From assembly GCA_033762075.1 (NCBI GenBank), contig JANRLY010000043.1, forward strand, positions 1 through 46,344: 46,344 nucleotides of DNA, in the 5' to 3' direction. This stretch comes from VFKI01 sp033762075. Lineage in GTDB: Bacteria > Pseudomonadota > Gammaproteobacteria > DSM-16500. A program made the position numbers and the translations under genes. Of the stretch, positions 1-7,235 are shown piece after piece (the first letter of the stretch is position 1; each line of letters starts with the position of its first letter). Below the pieces are notes generated by a model. The model did no database searches. It had not been told where the DNA came from and saw only the letters and a program-made list of their open reading frames with translations.

Positions 1-1
1 A

Positions 2-67
2 TTTGCGGAAATTTTAGCCGATTCCGCTCATTTTGCAGCCAACGAAGTAATTGAGGACACGCCCTAA
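2..67 (+). CDS. C-terminal end of an unidentified protein (5' truncated)
   Basis: An open frame enters from the left edge and ends at TAA 65-67. It encodes about 21 residues ending in EDTP. The piece looks amphipathic and helical, but it is too short to identify. It is called only because it is open up to the edge and ends 33 bases before the next gene, which lies on the same strand. It could equally be chance coding. Confidence 0.3.
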   Translation, partial: FAEILADSAHFAANEVIEDTP

Positions 68-100
68 CCATTTATTTAATCAATTTCTAAAGGAGTCACC

Positions 101-784
101 ATGCAAGGAAGATACAGAAACAGCAACAATGCAATCAGACAACCGCTTTTGTCTAGACAATCAGCAGCCAATCAAAATGAAGATCAAACAGGTTTTTTTC
201 ATTTAGCTGAAGATCATCCTATCAATAAAATCTATCAAACAGCAAAAGAGCAAGTTTCAAAGGAATGTTGCGTAAAGTCCGCATTTTATTTCACACCACC
301 CAGTCTTTCTCTGCTCACTATGATCATCTCAGCGCACCATTATGCAGCAGAATGCCCTGAAAACGTAGACTGTGGTGTTTTTGCGAAATCATTTTTACTC
401 GGACTTACTGTATTGGCATTAACTGCTGGCGTTTCAAAATTCATTTACGATCGCGCGCCGCGCAGAATATTTTTCAGCACTACACAGCCAGTTGAGGAAG
501 ATGTTTCTGAATGTAAGTATGTTGCATTGCGCGAAGTCGTTACTGACGCTAACTTAGAAGGCAGATACACTACCCCGCCCTCCACAGAATGGAAAGAACA
601 ACAATACCCACCTCGCAAGATTGTCGTGCAAATGGACTATCCGGAAAATAAAGAAAATGAAACTCAGAATCAATCTATTTCGCATGTCGCAAAAACGATT
701 TCACAATTCAATCAAATGGCACAGCCTAGTAAAGAATTTGATGTTGAAGAGAAAAGACGTGATCTATTGATGAAGAAGAAATAA
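101..784 (+). CDS. Orphan two-span membrane protein, unknown function
   Basis: I do not recognise this 227-residue protein. The ATG follows a strong ribosome binding site (AAAGGAGTCACC), which fixes the start. Two hydrophobic segments, about residues 62-79 and 94-115, form a hairpin; the loop between them carries Cys85 and Cys91. The N-terminal tail holds IRQPLLSRQ (12-20), and the long polar C-terminal tail is Glu/Lys/Gln-rich and ends in KKK. There is no cleavable signal peptide. The gene stands alone and converges with the beta-barrel gene across a hairpin. Its AT-rich, Asn/Gln-rich composition is common in lineage-specific proteins of intracellular gammaproteobacteria. A secreted effector acting in host membranes is possible, but that is inference only. 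Confidence 0.75.
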   Translation: MQGRYRNSNNAIRQPLLSRQSAANQNEDQTGFFHLAEDHPINKIYQTAKEQVSKECCVKSAFYFTPPSLSLLTMIISAHHYAAECPENVDCGVFAKSFLLGLTVLALTAGVSKFIYDRAPRRIFFSTTQPVEEDVSECKYVALREVVTDANLEGRYTTPPSTEWKEQQYPPRKIVVQMDYPENKENETQNQSISHVAKTISQFNQMAQPSKEFDVEEKRRDLLMKKK

Positions 785-862
785 TGGTGGATTCAGCGCT
801 TCTTTGATATCTCAACTCCTCGCATTGCGAGGAGTTCAGCGCTCAAGATGCGTAATCCACCA
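785..862. terminator. Nested inverted repeat between convergent genes
   Basis: An outer dyad pairs TGGTGGATT (785-793) with AATCCACCA (854-862). Inside it is a perfect 10-bp stem, AACTCCTCGC (814-823) with GCGAGGAGTT (827-836), and a 3-base loop. It lies between two converging genes, so a bidirectional transcription end or mRNA-stabilising hairpin is likely. No U-tract follows on either strand, so it is not a textbook intrinsic terminator. Confidence 0.55.
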
Positions 863-868
863 AAGGTC

Positions 869-1465
869 TTAAGCAAATCTGTAGATCAGACCAAGATTAA
901 CTGCGTCTGTGCTAACGCGGCTAACACCTGTCTTCGGAGAGGAGTTAGAGGTATAAACGTATTCAGCACGTAAATCCCAATTTTGAGCGACGTTTGTCTG
1001 ACCGCCCAAACCAACTTGCCAACCCCATTTCCAATTGCTACCAGAACTATTGAAACGTGTATCGATACCACCTAGACGGAGGTAAGCTAATACATTGCTG
1101 GTAATCATATAGCCTGGAATAAGACTTACACCATAATCCCAAGAGGAAGATACACTAACGGCGCTTGCTGAATCATCATCGATTTTAGCAACACCATCAG
1201 CAAATACTTCACCTGCGAGATACCAGTTTGGTGACACAATACCGCCGTAACCTAAAGAAAGCGTGCCGACGAAACCTTGGAAAGCTTCTGATGTATTGGC
1301 ATAAGCTGTTTTCTTACCGATGCTAATACCGAGGTACGGTGCAACTGGGGGATTATAGGTAGGACAAGGCATTTCACCTTTATAAACACCTTTGTAAGCG
1401 CCAGCAAAAGCAGGGCTTGTTGTAACAGCTAAAACAGCACTTGCTATGACTAACTTCTTGAACAT
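869..1465 (-). CDS. Outer-membrane beta-barrel protein (opacity/OmpA-like porin fold)
   Basis: This 198-residue exported protein has a clear signal peptide: KK, a hydrophobic core, then cleavage after SPAFA (about residue 21). The mature part is rich in alternating aromatic and Gly strands (for example SLGYGGIV, WYLAGEVFA, WKWGWQVGLGG, DLRAEYVY) and ends LIYRFA, as expected for an eight-stranded outer-membrane barrel of the opacity-protein/OmpA-barrel type. No peptidoglycan-binding domain follows. The start is supported by AAGGAG eight bases upstream, and a roughly 120-base leader separates it from a TATAAT box. Such abundant surface barrels often serve as adhesins or structural proteins; the ligand cannot be read from the sequence. 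Confidence 0.82.
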   Translation of the reverse strand: MFKKLVIASAVLAVTTSPAFAGAYKGVYKGEMPCPTYNPPVAPYLGISIGKKTAYANTSEAFQGFVGTLSLGYGGIVSPNWYLAGEVFADGVAKIDDDSASAVSVSSSWDYGVSLIPGYMITSNVLAYLRLGGIDTRFNSSGSNWKWGWQVGLGGQTNVAQNWDLRAEYVYTSNSSPKTGVSRVSTDAVNLGLIYRFA

Positions 1466-1585
1466 GACTTTCTCCTTGATTTAAGTTTTTGTGCAAGATG
1501 GGTTTCCTTACACTTCTGCTGAACAACGCCCGTCATGAACGCTCCCCCTTTATCGTCCGGATAAAAAGAGATATCAGCTTGCGCT

Positions 1586-1614
1586 ATTATACATATTGCT
1601 TATTGTGATGGGAA
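1586..1614 (-). promoter_or_regulatory. Sigma70-like promoter for the outer-membrane protein gene
   Basis: A perfect TATAAT (1586-1591) lies 17 bases from TTCCCA (1609-1614), which matches the -35 consensus at 4 of 6 positions. It would give a leader of about 115 bases, plausible for a highly expressed porin. The rest of 1466-1733 holds no gene I can support. Confidence 0.5.
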
Positions 1615-1733
1615 TCAGTTGTAAACATTTATGAGAATATGGGGTTAACCCGAAAAACAGCATAAACTCAGCTTTCATTTTCGTACATGCGGGCACGAGC
1701 ACGATGAGTTCTTGTTGAAAGTTCGCCGAATAT

Positions 1734-2285
1734 TTACGAAGAACATACCAAACGCTTGTGATGACTATCCAAAATCATGCCGTTTTTATCGGGAAACACT
1801 GTGCGAACACGGCCTGCACGGTTGATCACTAAGGCCCAGTGCGGATCATTCGCATGTGCGAAACAATACCAAAAAGTTCCATTTTCAACTTCTGTTTTTC
1901 CATTGGGCAAAAAAACAAGTTTATCGCGACCCCGCGGAAAAAGCCTTGCAAAAACGATACCCGCATAATGCTTAAACTGAAGCGCATGCAATAATTTCCC
2001 CGACTGAGATTGCACAATCAATCCCTGCTGCCAGCTACCGTCGCACGCAACTCCATCTGCACTTTTACAAATAATCGCTTTCTCATCACGCGAAGAAGCG
2101 GATGATCGCGCTGAATAGATAGCATATAAAATACTGCGACGAATAGTATTCGATTGTGCGCCTTGCCAGAGATGATCGAGGGAAATAAATGAAAAGACGG
2201 CAATGATTAAAGCAATCACCACCGTCAAAAGTAATTCAATTAAAGTAAAACCATCATGGTAAATATTCAGCGCTTTATGTGACAA
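1734..2285 (-). CDS. Type IV pilin-like / GspH-FimT family pseudopilin
   Basis: The 183-residue protein begins with a short polar leader and a prepilin peptidase site, G|FTLIELLLTVV (cleavage after Gly12), followed by one long hydrophobic helix. The rest is a small beta-rich domain of the GspH/FimT type found in minor pseudopilins of type II secretion and type IV pili. After cleavage by PilD the helix would pack into the pilus or pseudopilus core. There is no ATG in frame. The likely start is a TTG six bases after GAGG, with an in-frame stop just upstream. It follows lysS by 15 bases and is probably cotranscribed with prfB-lysS. No other pilus genes are in the window, so which machine it serves is unknown. 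Confidence 0.8.
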   Translation of the reverse strand: MSHKALNIYHDGFTLIELLLTVVIALIIAVFSFISLDHLWQGAQSNTIRRSILYAIYSARSSASSRDEKAIICKSADGVACDGSWQQGLIVQSQSGKLLHALQFKHYAGIVFARLFPRGRDKLVFLPNGKTEVENGTFWYCFAHANDPHWALVINRAGRVRTVFPDKNGMILDSHHKRLVCSS

Positions 2286-2300
2286 CCACGTCCTCGTTAA

Positions 2301-3812
2301 TTACTTAGTGTGACCATCGACAGGCCTCATATGCGGAAATAAAATCACATCACGAATGGAAGGCACATCAGCAAATAACATAACGAGACGATCAATGCCA
2401 ATGCCCTCGCCTGCTGTTGGCGGCATGCCGTACTCAAGGGCTGTAATATAATCTTCGTCGAATGGCATCGCTTCTTCATCACCAGCCTCTTTGTGCAACA
2501 TTTGATGACGAAAACGTTCTGCTTGATCTTCAGGATCATTTAATTCAGAAAATCCATTTGCGATTTCACGCCCACCAATCATCAATTCAAAACGATCTGT
2601 GATGAAAGGATTCTCATCATTCCGCCTTGCTAAAGGTGAAACTTCAGCGGGATAAGCCGTAATAAAGGTAGGTTGGATGAGTTGATGCTCGACAGTTTTT
2701 TCAAAAATTTCTAATTGGATTTTACCTAAACCATCTTTTTTCTCAACTGGAATCTCTAAGGATTTTGCGATTTTGTGAGCGCCTTGAAGATCGTTTAAAT
2801 CATTCGCTTGAATCGAAGGATTAAAATGTAAAATCGCGTCAAATAATGTCATGCGCACAAAAGGTTTTGAGAAGTCGATCACTTGACCTTGATAAGTTAT
2901 TTCAGATTTCCCTAAAACCGTTTGACTCAATTCAACGAATAATTTTTCAGTTAAATCCATTAAATCTTTGTAATCCGCATACGCTTGATAAAATTCGAGC
3001 ATGGTGAATTCAGGATTATGACGTGTTGATAAACCCTCATTACGAAAATTGCGATTAATCTCAAAGACATTTTCAAAACCACCTACCACTAATCTTTTTA
3101 AATAAAGCTCAGGCGCAATGCGTAAATATAGTGGCATATCGAGCGCATTGTGATGCGTGGCAAATGGTTTTGCTGCGGCACCACCAGGCAACACTTGCAT
3201 CATCGGGGTTTCAACTTCCATAAAATCACGCGCTTTTAAAAAAACGCGAATGCCATCGATGATTTTGCTGCGCAATATAAAAACGTCGCGTGTTTCATCA
3301 TTCATAATTAAATCAAGGTAACGTTGACGATAACGTGTTTCATGATCGACCAAGCCATGGTACTTATCAGGCAAAGGATGCAACGATTTACTGAGTAACT
3401 CTATATGGGTTGCCCGCACCGAAAGTTCGCCGGTTTTTGTGCGGAATAAATGGCCTTTAACGCCAACAATGTCGCCCATATCCCAGTGCAAAAAAGCTTC
3501 GTATTTTTCAGCTGATAATTCATTTTCACGCACATAAACTTGAATTTTACCGCTCATATCACGCACATGAAAAAAACTCGCTTTCCCCATCAAGCGACGC
3601 GTCATGATGCGTCCCGCGATCGAAACTGAAACAGGATGCGCTTCGAATTGTGCTTCTGTGGTCGCATGATATCGCTCATGAATATCATGCGCAAAAGCAT
3701 CTCGTCGAAAATCATTCGGGTACGCATTTCCTTTTGCACGCAAAGCTTTTAATTTTGCACGGCGTTGTGCAACGAGTTCATTTATATCTATTACTGGTTG
3801 TTCGTCTGTCAT
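2301..3812 (-). CDS. lysS: Lysyl-tRNA synthetase, class II
   Basis: This enzyme charges tRNA-Lys with lysine in the cytosol, using ATP. The 503 residues match the usual length of bacterial class II LysRS. An N-terminal OB-fold anticodon-binding domain (about 65-145, with SIAGRIMTRRLMGKASFFHV) is followed by the catalytic core. Class II motif 2 is seen as FRNEGLSTRHNPEFTMLEFY, and motif 3 as GEGIGIDRLVMLFAD near the C-terminus. The start codon overlaps the prfB stop by four bases (ATGA), so translation is probably coupled. The prfB-lysS pairing is widespread in bacteria. Confidence 0.97.
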   Translation of the reverse strand: MTDEQPVIDINELVAQRRAKLKALRAKGNAYPNDFRRDAFAHDIHERYHATTEAQFEAHPVSVSIAGRIMTRRLMGKASFFHVRDMSGKIQVYVRENELSAEKYEAFLHWDMGDIVGVKGHLFRTKTGELSVRATHIELLSKSLHPLPDKYHGLVDHETRYRQRYLDLIMNDETRDVFILRSKIIDGIRVFLKARDFMEVETPMMQVLPGGAAAKPFATHHNALDMPLYLRIAPELYLKRLVVGGFENVFEINRNFRNEGLSTRHNPEFTMLEFYQAYADYKDLMDLTEKLFVELSQTVLGKSEITYQGQVIDFSKPFVRMTLFDAILHFNPSIQANDLNDLQGAHKIAKSLEIPVEKKDGLGKIQLEIFEKTVEHQLIQPTFITAYPAEVSPLARRNDENPFITDRFELMIGGREIANGFSELNDPEDQAERFRHQMLHKEAGDEEAMPFDEDYITALEYGMPPTAGEGIGIDRLVMLFADVPSIRDVILFPHMRPVDGHTK

Positions 3813-4907
3813 AAGCCACCTAATAAACTTGCTTCAATGAATTTATCTAAATCGCCATCTAATACAGCTTGAGTATTAGAGATTTCAACACCCGTGCGTA
3901 AATCTTTGATACGCGACATATCTAAAACGTAAGAGCGAATTTGACTGCCCCAGGTAATATCCATTTTGCCGGCTTCTAATTCTTGTTGTTTCGCTTGACG
4001 TTTACGTAACTCTAATTCATATAATTTTGCACGCAATTGACTCATCGCGGAAGCGCGGTTTTTATGTTGCGATCGGTCTGATTGGCATTGTACAACAGTA
4101 TTCGTGGGAATATGTGTAATACGCACAGCAGAATCGGTTCGATTGACGTGCTGTCCGCCCGCTCCACTCGCCCGATACGTATCAATGCGTAAATCCGCTG
4201 GATTGATATCAACATCAATGCTGTCATCAATCTCAGGAGAAACAAACACAGACGCAAAAGACGTATGACGTTTATGATTCGCATCAAAAGGAGATTTTCT
4301 GACGAGCCGATGGACACCTGTCTCTGTGCGCAACCAACCATACGCATACGGCCCGGAGAACTTCACTGTCGCACTTTTGATACCGACCACTTCGCCAGGA
4401 GATGCCTCTAAGACCTCTACCTGAAAATCATGTTGCTCGCCCCAGCGTAAATACATACGCAACAACATATTTGCCCAATCTTGCGCCTCAGTTCCGCCAG
4501 ATCCCGACTGAATATCCACATAGGCCGAATTAGGATCTAATTCGCCGGAAAACATACGCTGAAATTCGAGTTTAGCGATTCTGTCAGTGAATCGATCTAA
4601 CTCTGATAAGACAAATTGAACGGAATCTTCATCGTTTTCTTCAACAGCCAGATCAAATAAATCAGCCGCATCTTTCAAGCCTACATCGAGCTGATCAATC
4701 GCTGAAACAATATTATCGAGTTGGACACGCTCACGTCCAAGTTGCTGCGCTTTCTCAGGGATATCCCAGATTTTAGGGTCCTCTAATTCACGCTCAACCT
4801 CTTGTAACCTTTCACGCTTCAGATCAACGTCAAAGATACCTCCGAATCTCATCGAGACGCTGAGTCAAGTCTTTGATGCGTAGATGGGTTCCGGTCACTT
4901 CGATCAT
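3809..4907 (-). CDS. prfB: Peptide chain release factor 2 (programmed +1 frameshift)
   Basis: RF2 recognises UGA and UAA and releases the finished peptide. The true start is the ATG at 4907, preceded by GGAG. The first 25 codons run in one frame to an in-frame UGA (4832-4830), then reading shifts +1 and continues to 3809. The joined product is about 365 residues, the normal length. The stop-codon recognition tripeptide SPF appears in RKSPFDANHKRHTSF, and the catalytic GGQ loop in RASGAGGQHVNRTDSAVRI. Conceptual translation without the shift would start falsely at the internal ATG at 4852. It overlaps lysS by four bases. RF2 controls its own level through the frameshift. Confidence 0.96.
4829..4844 (-). 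promoter_or_regulatory. RF2 autoregulatory +1 frameshift site
   Basis: On the minus strand the sequence reads CGG AGG TAT CTT TGA C. This is the classical layout: an internal Shine-Dalgarno-like GGAGG, the slippery CTT, the UGA stop, then C. When RF2 is scarce the ribosome slips from CUU to UUU and makes full-length RF2; when RF2 is plentiful it terminates at UGA. Confidence 0.95.
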
Positions 4908-5019
4908 ATTTTACTCCAACAGCAAAAAGGTCATATCGTATAACATTTCAGTGAAAGACTGTACTATCGAATCTTCGTTCATATTATCTGCTCATTTTGG
5001 CAATAGGCATTAACTCATT

Positions 5020-5115
5020 GAGGTTCATTCATTCAAACTCAGGGTCGCACATCCATGTGCTCGGTGCTCCCTTCATCCGAGTCGCAACGCCCTTCGTTTT
5101 GAATGCATGAACCTC
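5020..5115. repeat. MITE-like palindromic element, 18-bp terminal inverted repeats
   Basis: GAGGTTCATTCATTCAAA (5020-5037) and TTTGAATGCATGAACCTC (5098-5115) are inverted copies with one mismatch. They enclose about 60 bases that include the small hairpin GCACAT-CC-ATGTGC. No coding frame is evident. It fills most of the spacer between the LRR gene and prfB. The shape suggests a non-autonomous mobile or dispersed repeat; copy number in the genome is unknown from this window. Confidence 0.6.
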
Positions 5116-5124
5116 TCTAAACAA

Positions 5125-7068
5125 TTAGCGTCTGCACGATAAATGAATAGCTTGATCGTCATCATTTTCATTACGATTTTCACGAGATACTCTATCGAGC
5201 TCAACGCCGTCGATGGTAGCTTCGATTGTCTCAAGGGATTGCATAGGCCAGCTTAAATACTTTATTGCCCAGGACGGTAACTCAATACCGTGACATAGCA
5301 TTGCATCAGCGTAGCAATATAATGCTTCGTCAACCCAATCAAACATCATTGTCATACGGGAATCAGCTCGTTCATGTATTCGCTGTGCTAGCCACTCTTG
5401 TTGAAATTCAGCATATTTTTTTTCATTCGCCAAATTGAAAATTTCTTGGCGTTCATCCGTCCAAAAGAAATCGTGATGATATAGTGCATTCACTCGATAG
5501 GGACCATGGTGATAATCAACATCAGATTTTATTCCTTTAAGAATTCGATCAATTCGATCTAGATAAAACTTTTTAACTGATTTCCAATCACCCTCTACGA
5601 AGGCATCTATCATGTGTAAATTTTTAGTTTCAAATTGCCATGGCATAAATAACTTGCCAGGATAACCCGCGCAATGCTTTTTTGCATTTCTGAGTAAAAA
5701 TGTTTCATCTCGCGATTTTTTAGAATTGCGTAGCTGCGTATCTTCAAGCAAAAAATAAAATTGCCTGATAATGTCATCCTCAAAATATTTTCGGACATGT
5801 TGAAAATATGGATGAATAAAATCAAGCTTGATCGTTTGAATAAAAGGATTTTGTGCACGTAAACGACGAATAAATTTATGTCCTTCTGCAAGGGAAAATT
5901 CCATACCAGAGAGATCAACATGATATAACCGTTGACATCCTTGCAATGCATCAGCGAGCAAACGCAAAAAATCATTAGGCCTGTTATTACTTATATGGAA
6001 AAGATTATTTGATACATCTAAAAATTCTAGCGTATCTTTTTTTGTCTCAATCAATTTTAGTAAATCACTGAGATGTTGATCATTATTCATTTTCGCATTT
6101 GCAAGTGTTAATGATTTGAGTGGAAAATAATTTATCACCTCAAACAAGTCAGCATAAATAGGCTCATCTGCATGATATGTAAATGACTCTATCGCATGCG
6201 GCTGCTTTACAAAAGCCTCAGTATTTTTTGCATAAAACATGCCTATTAAATGCGCTGGAGAATGACATTCATCAAATAAAACATTTTTAACGGAAGAAGC
6301 GCCTATCAAAAGAGTTTCAATCGTCTTTTGAAAGCCAAAGGTATGTGTGAGGGCTGGGCGTTTGAATTCCAAGGTTTGAATCCGAGAAGAAGCTTTTATT
6401 AATGCTGCTAAAGCTTCGTCTGATTGTCCGTATCCATTTTCAACTGAAGACAACCTTAAGGTGTGAATGGTTGGATTTTTTTGAATGGCATTGAAAGCGG
6501 CAACCAACACAGCAGTAAATGTATTTTTACAATTCAAATGAAGTATTTCTAAATTTGAGAGTAACGGAATAACTTCCTGAAAAGCATCCATCAATTGATT
6601 TGTTTTTGTTGAGCCCGTATTAAGTGAAATATGGAGCTCTTTAACAGAAACATTATTTCTCATAGCCCACAAAAAATGTGTCGGCAGCATATCTCCTGCA
6701 ATATCTAAAACTTCTAATGCGCAATTTTTGTCTTTGACAAAAGCTTCAAGTATTTCACTACATTCTCGAAGATCATTACCACCTAAATATAAATGGGTCA
6801 GATCAGGCTGGATGTCAATAGTTCTTAAAGAATAATGCACGGAAATGCTTTGCACAACGAGCTTCATCAAATCTGCAGGAAGATTTTGTTCTGAAAAATC
6901 TAGGTGAGTGAATCGACCTTCGAATATTACAGACATCAACTGTTCAACTTGATCTTGATCAATATGCGTCAGCTGATAATTGCGCAAGTTCAATATGTCG
7001 TTTTTTTCATTATTGTGTTTACGAATACTACTAATTAAATGATCAAAATCAGGTGCGGCCATAGTCAT
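5125..7068 (-). CDS. Leucine-rich-repeat (RNI-type) protein, candidate effector
   Basis: This protein of about 647 residues has no signal peptide and no membrane segment. Roughly residues 25-430 carry irregular LRRs of the ribonuclease-inhibitor type (LxxLxLxxNxL-like stretches such as LTHLYLGGNDL, LEVLDIAGDML, LEFLDVSNNLF and LYHVDLSGMEF) with helical connectors. The last 200 residues form a region I do not recognise, ending in an acidic-then-basic tail. The start is set at ATG 7068, eight bases after AAGGA; a longer frame reaching 7113 would begin inside upstream repeat DNA and is rejected. RNI-type LRRs are typical of eukaryotes and of host-directed proteins in Legionella-like bacteria. 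The effector role is inference. Confidence 0.85.
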   Translation of the reverse strand: MTMAAPDFDHLISSIRKHNNEKNDILNLRNYQLTHIDQDQVEQLMSVIFEGRFTHLDFSEQNLPADLMKLVVQSISVHYSLRTIDIQPDLTHLYLGGNDLRECSEILEAFVKDKNCALEVLDIAGDMLPTHFLWAMRNNVSVKELHISLNTGSTKTNQLMDAFQEVIPLLSNLEILHLNCKNTFTAVLVAAFNAIQKNPTIHTLRLSSVENGYGQSDEALAALIKASSRIQTLEFKRPALTHTFGFQKTIETLLIGASSVKNVLFDECHSPAHLIGMFYAKNTEAFVKQPHAIESFTYHADEPIYADLFEVINYFPLKSLTLANAKMNNDQHLSDLLKLIETKKDTLEFLDVSNNLFHISNNRPNDFLRLLADALQGCQRLYHVDLSGMEFSLAEGHKFIRRLRAQNPFIQTIKLDFIHPYFQHVRKYFEDDIIRQFYFLLEDTQLRNSKKSRDETFLLRNAKKHCAGYPGKLFMPWQFETKNLHMIDAFVEGDWKSVKKFYLDRIDRILKGIKSDVDYHHGPYRVNALYHHDFFWTDERQEIFNLANEKKYAEFQQEWLAQRIHERADSRMTMMFDWVDEALYCYADAMLCHGIELPSWAIKYLSWPMQSLETIEATIDGVELDRVSRENRNENDDDQAIHLSCRR

Positions 7069-7119
7069 GGTTATTTCCTTTATTATTGTTTTAGCATCCC
7101 GCGCATGCCTCAATACTCT

Positions 7120-7200
7120 GTCATCCCGCGCATGCTTTTAGCGCGGGACCTAGTGTCTTAAAGTCGCTGGTTTCCGCGCTAGAAACCGCGCGGAAGGACA
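7120..7200. repeat. Palindromic dispersed-type repeat (GTCATCCCGCGC family)
   Basis: The element begins GTCATCCCGCGC and ends with an imperfect inverted version, GCGCGGAAGGACA. Internal hairpins include CCCGCGC with GCGCGGG. A second partial copy of its start (CATCCCGCGCATGC) lies at 7095-7108. It sits directly between prfC and the LRR gene and may end prfC transcription. The form is that of REP-like or MITE-like palindromes. Confidence 0.6.
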
Positions 7201-7235
7201 ATAACTAAAATCTGCCCGAGAGATGACGAAGCATC

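Noticed and set aside
4830..4852. prfB as a broken gene or one starting at ATG 4852
   Set aside because: The stop is the known RF2 frameshift site with correct slippery sequence and internal Shine-Dalgarno, and the upstream exon restores the usual N-terminus.
7069..7113. 15-codon N-terminal extension of the LRR protein
   Set aside because: It starts within palindromic repeat DNA and lacks a ribosome site, whereas ATG 7068 has AAGGA at ideal spacing.
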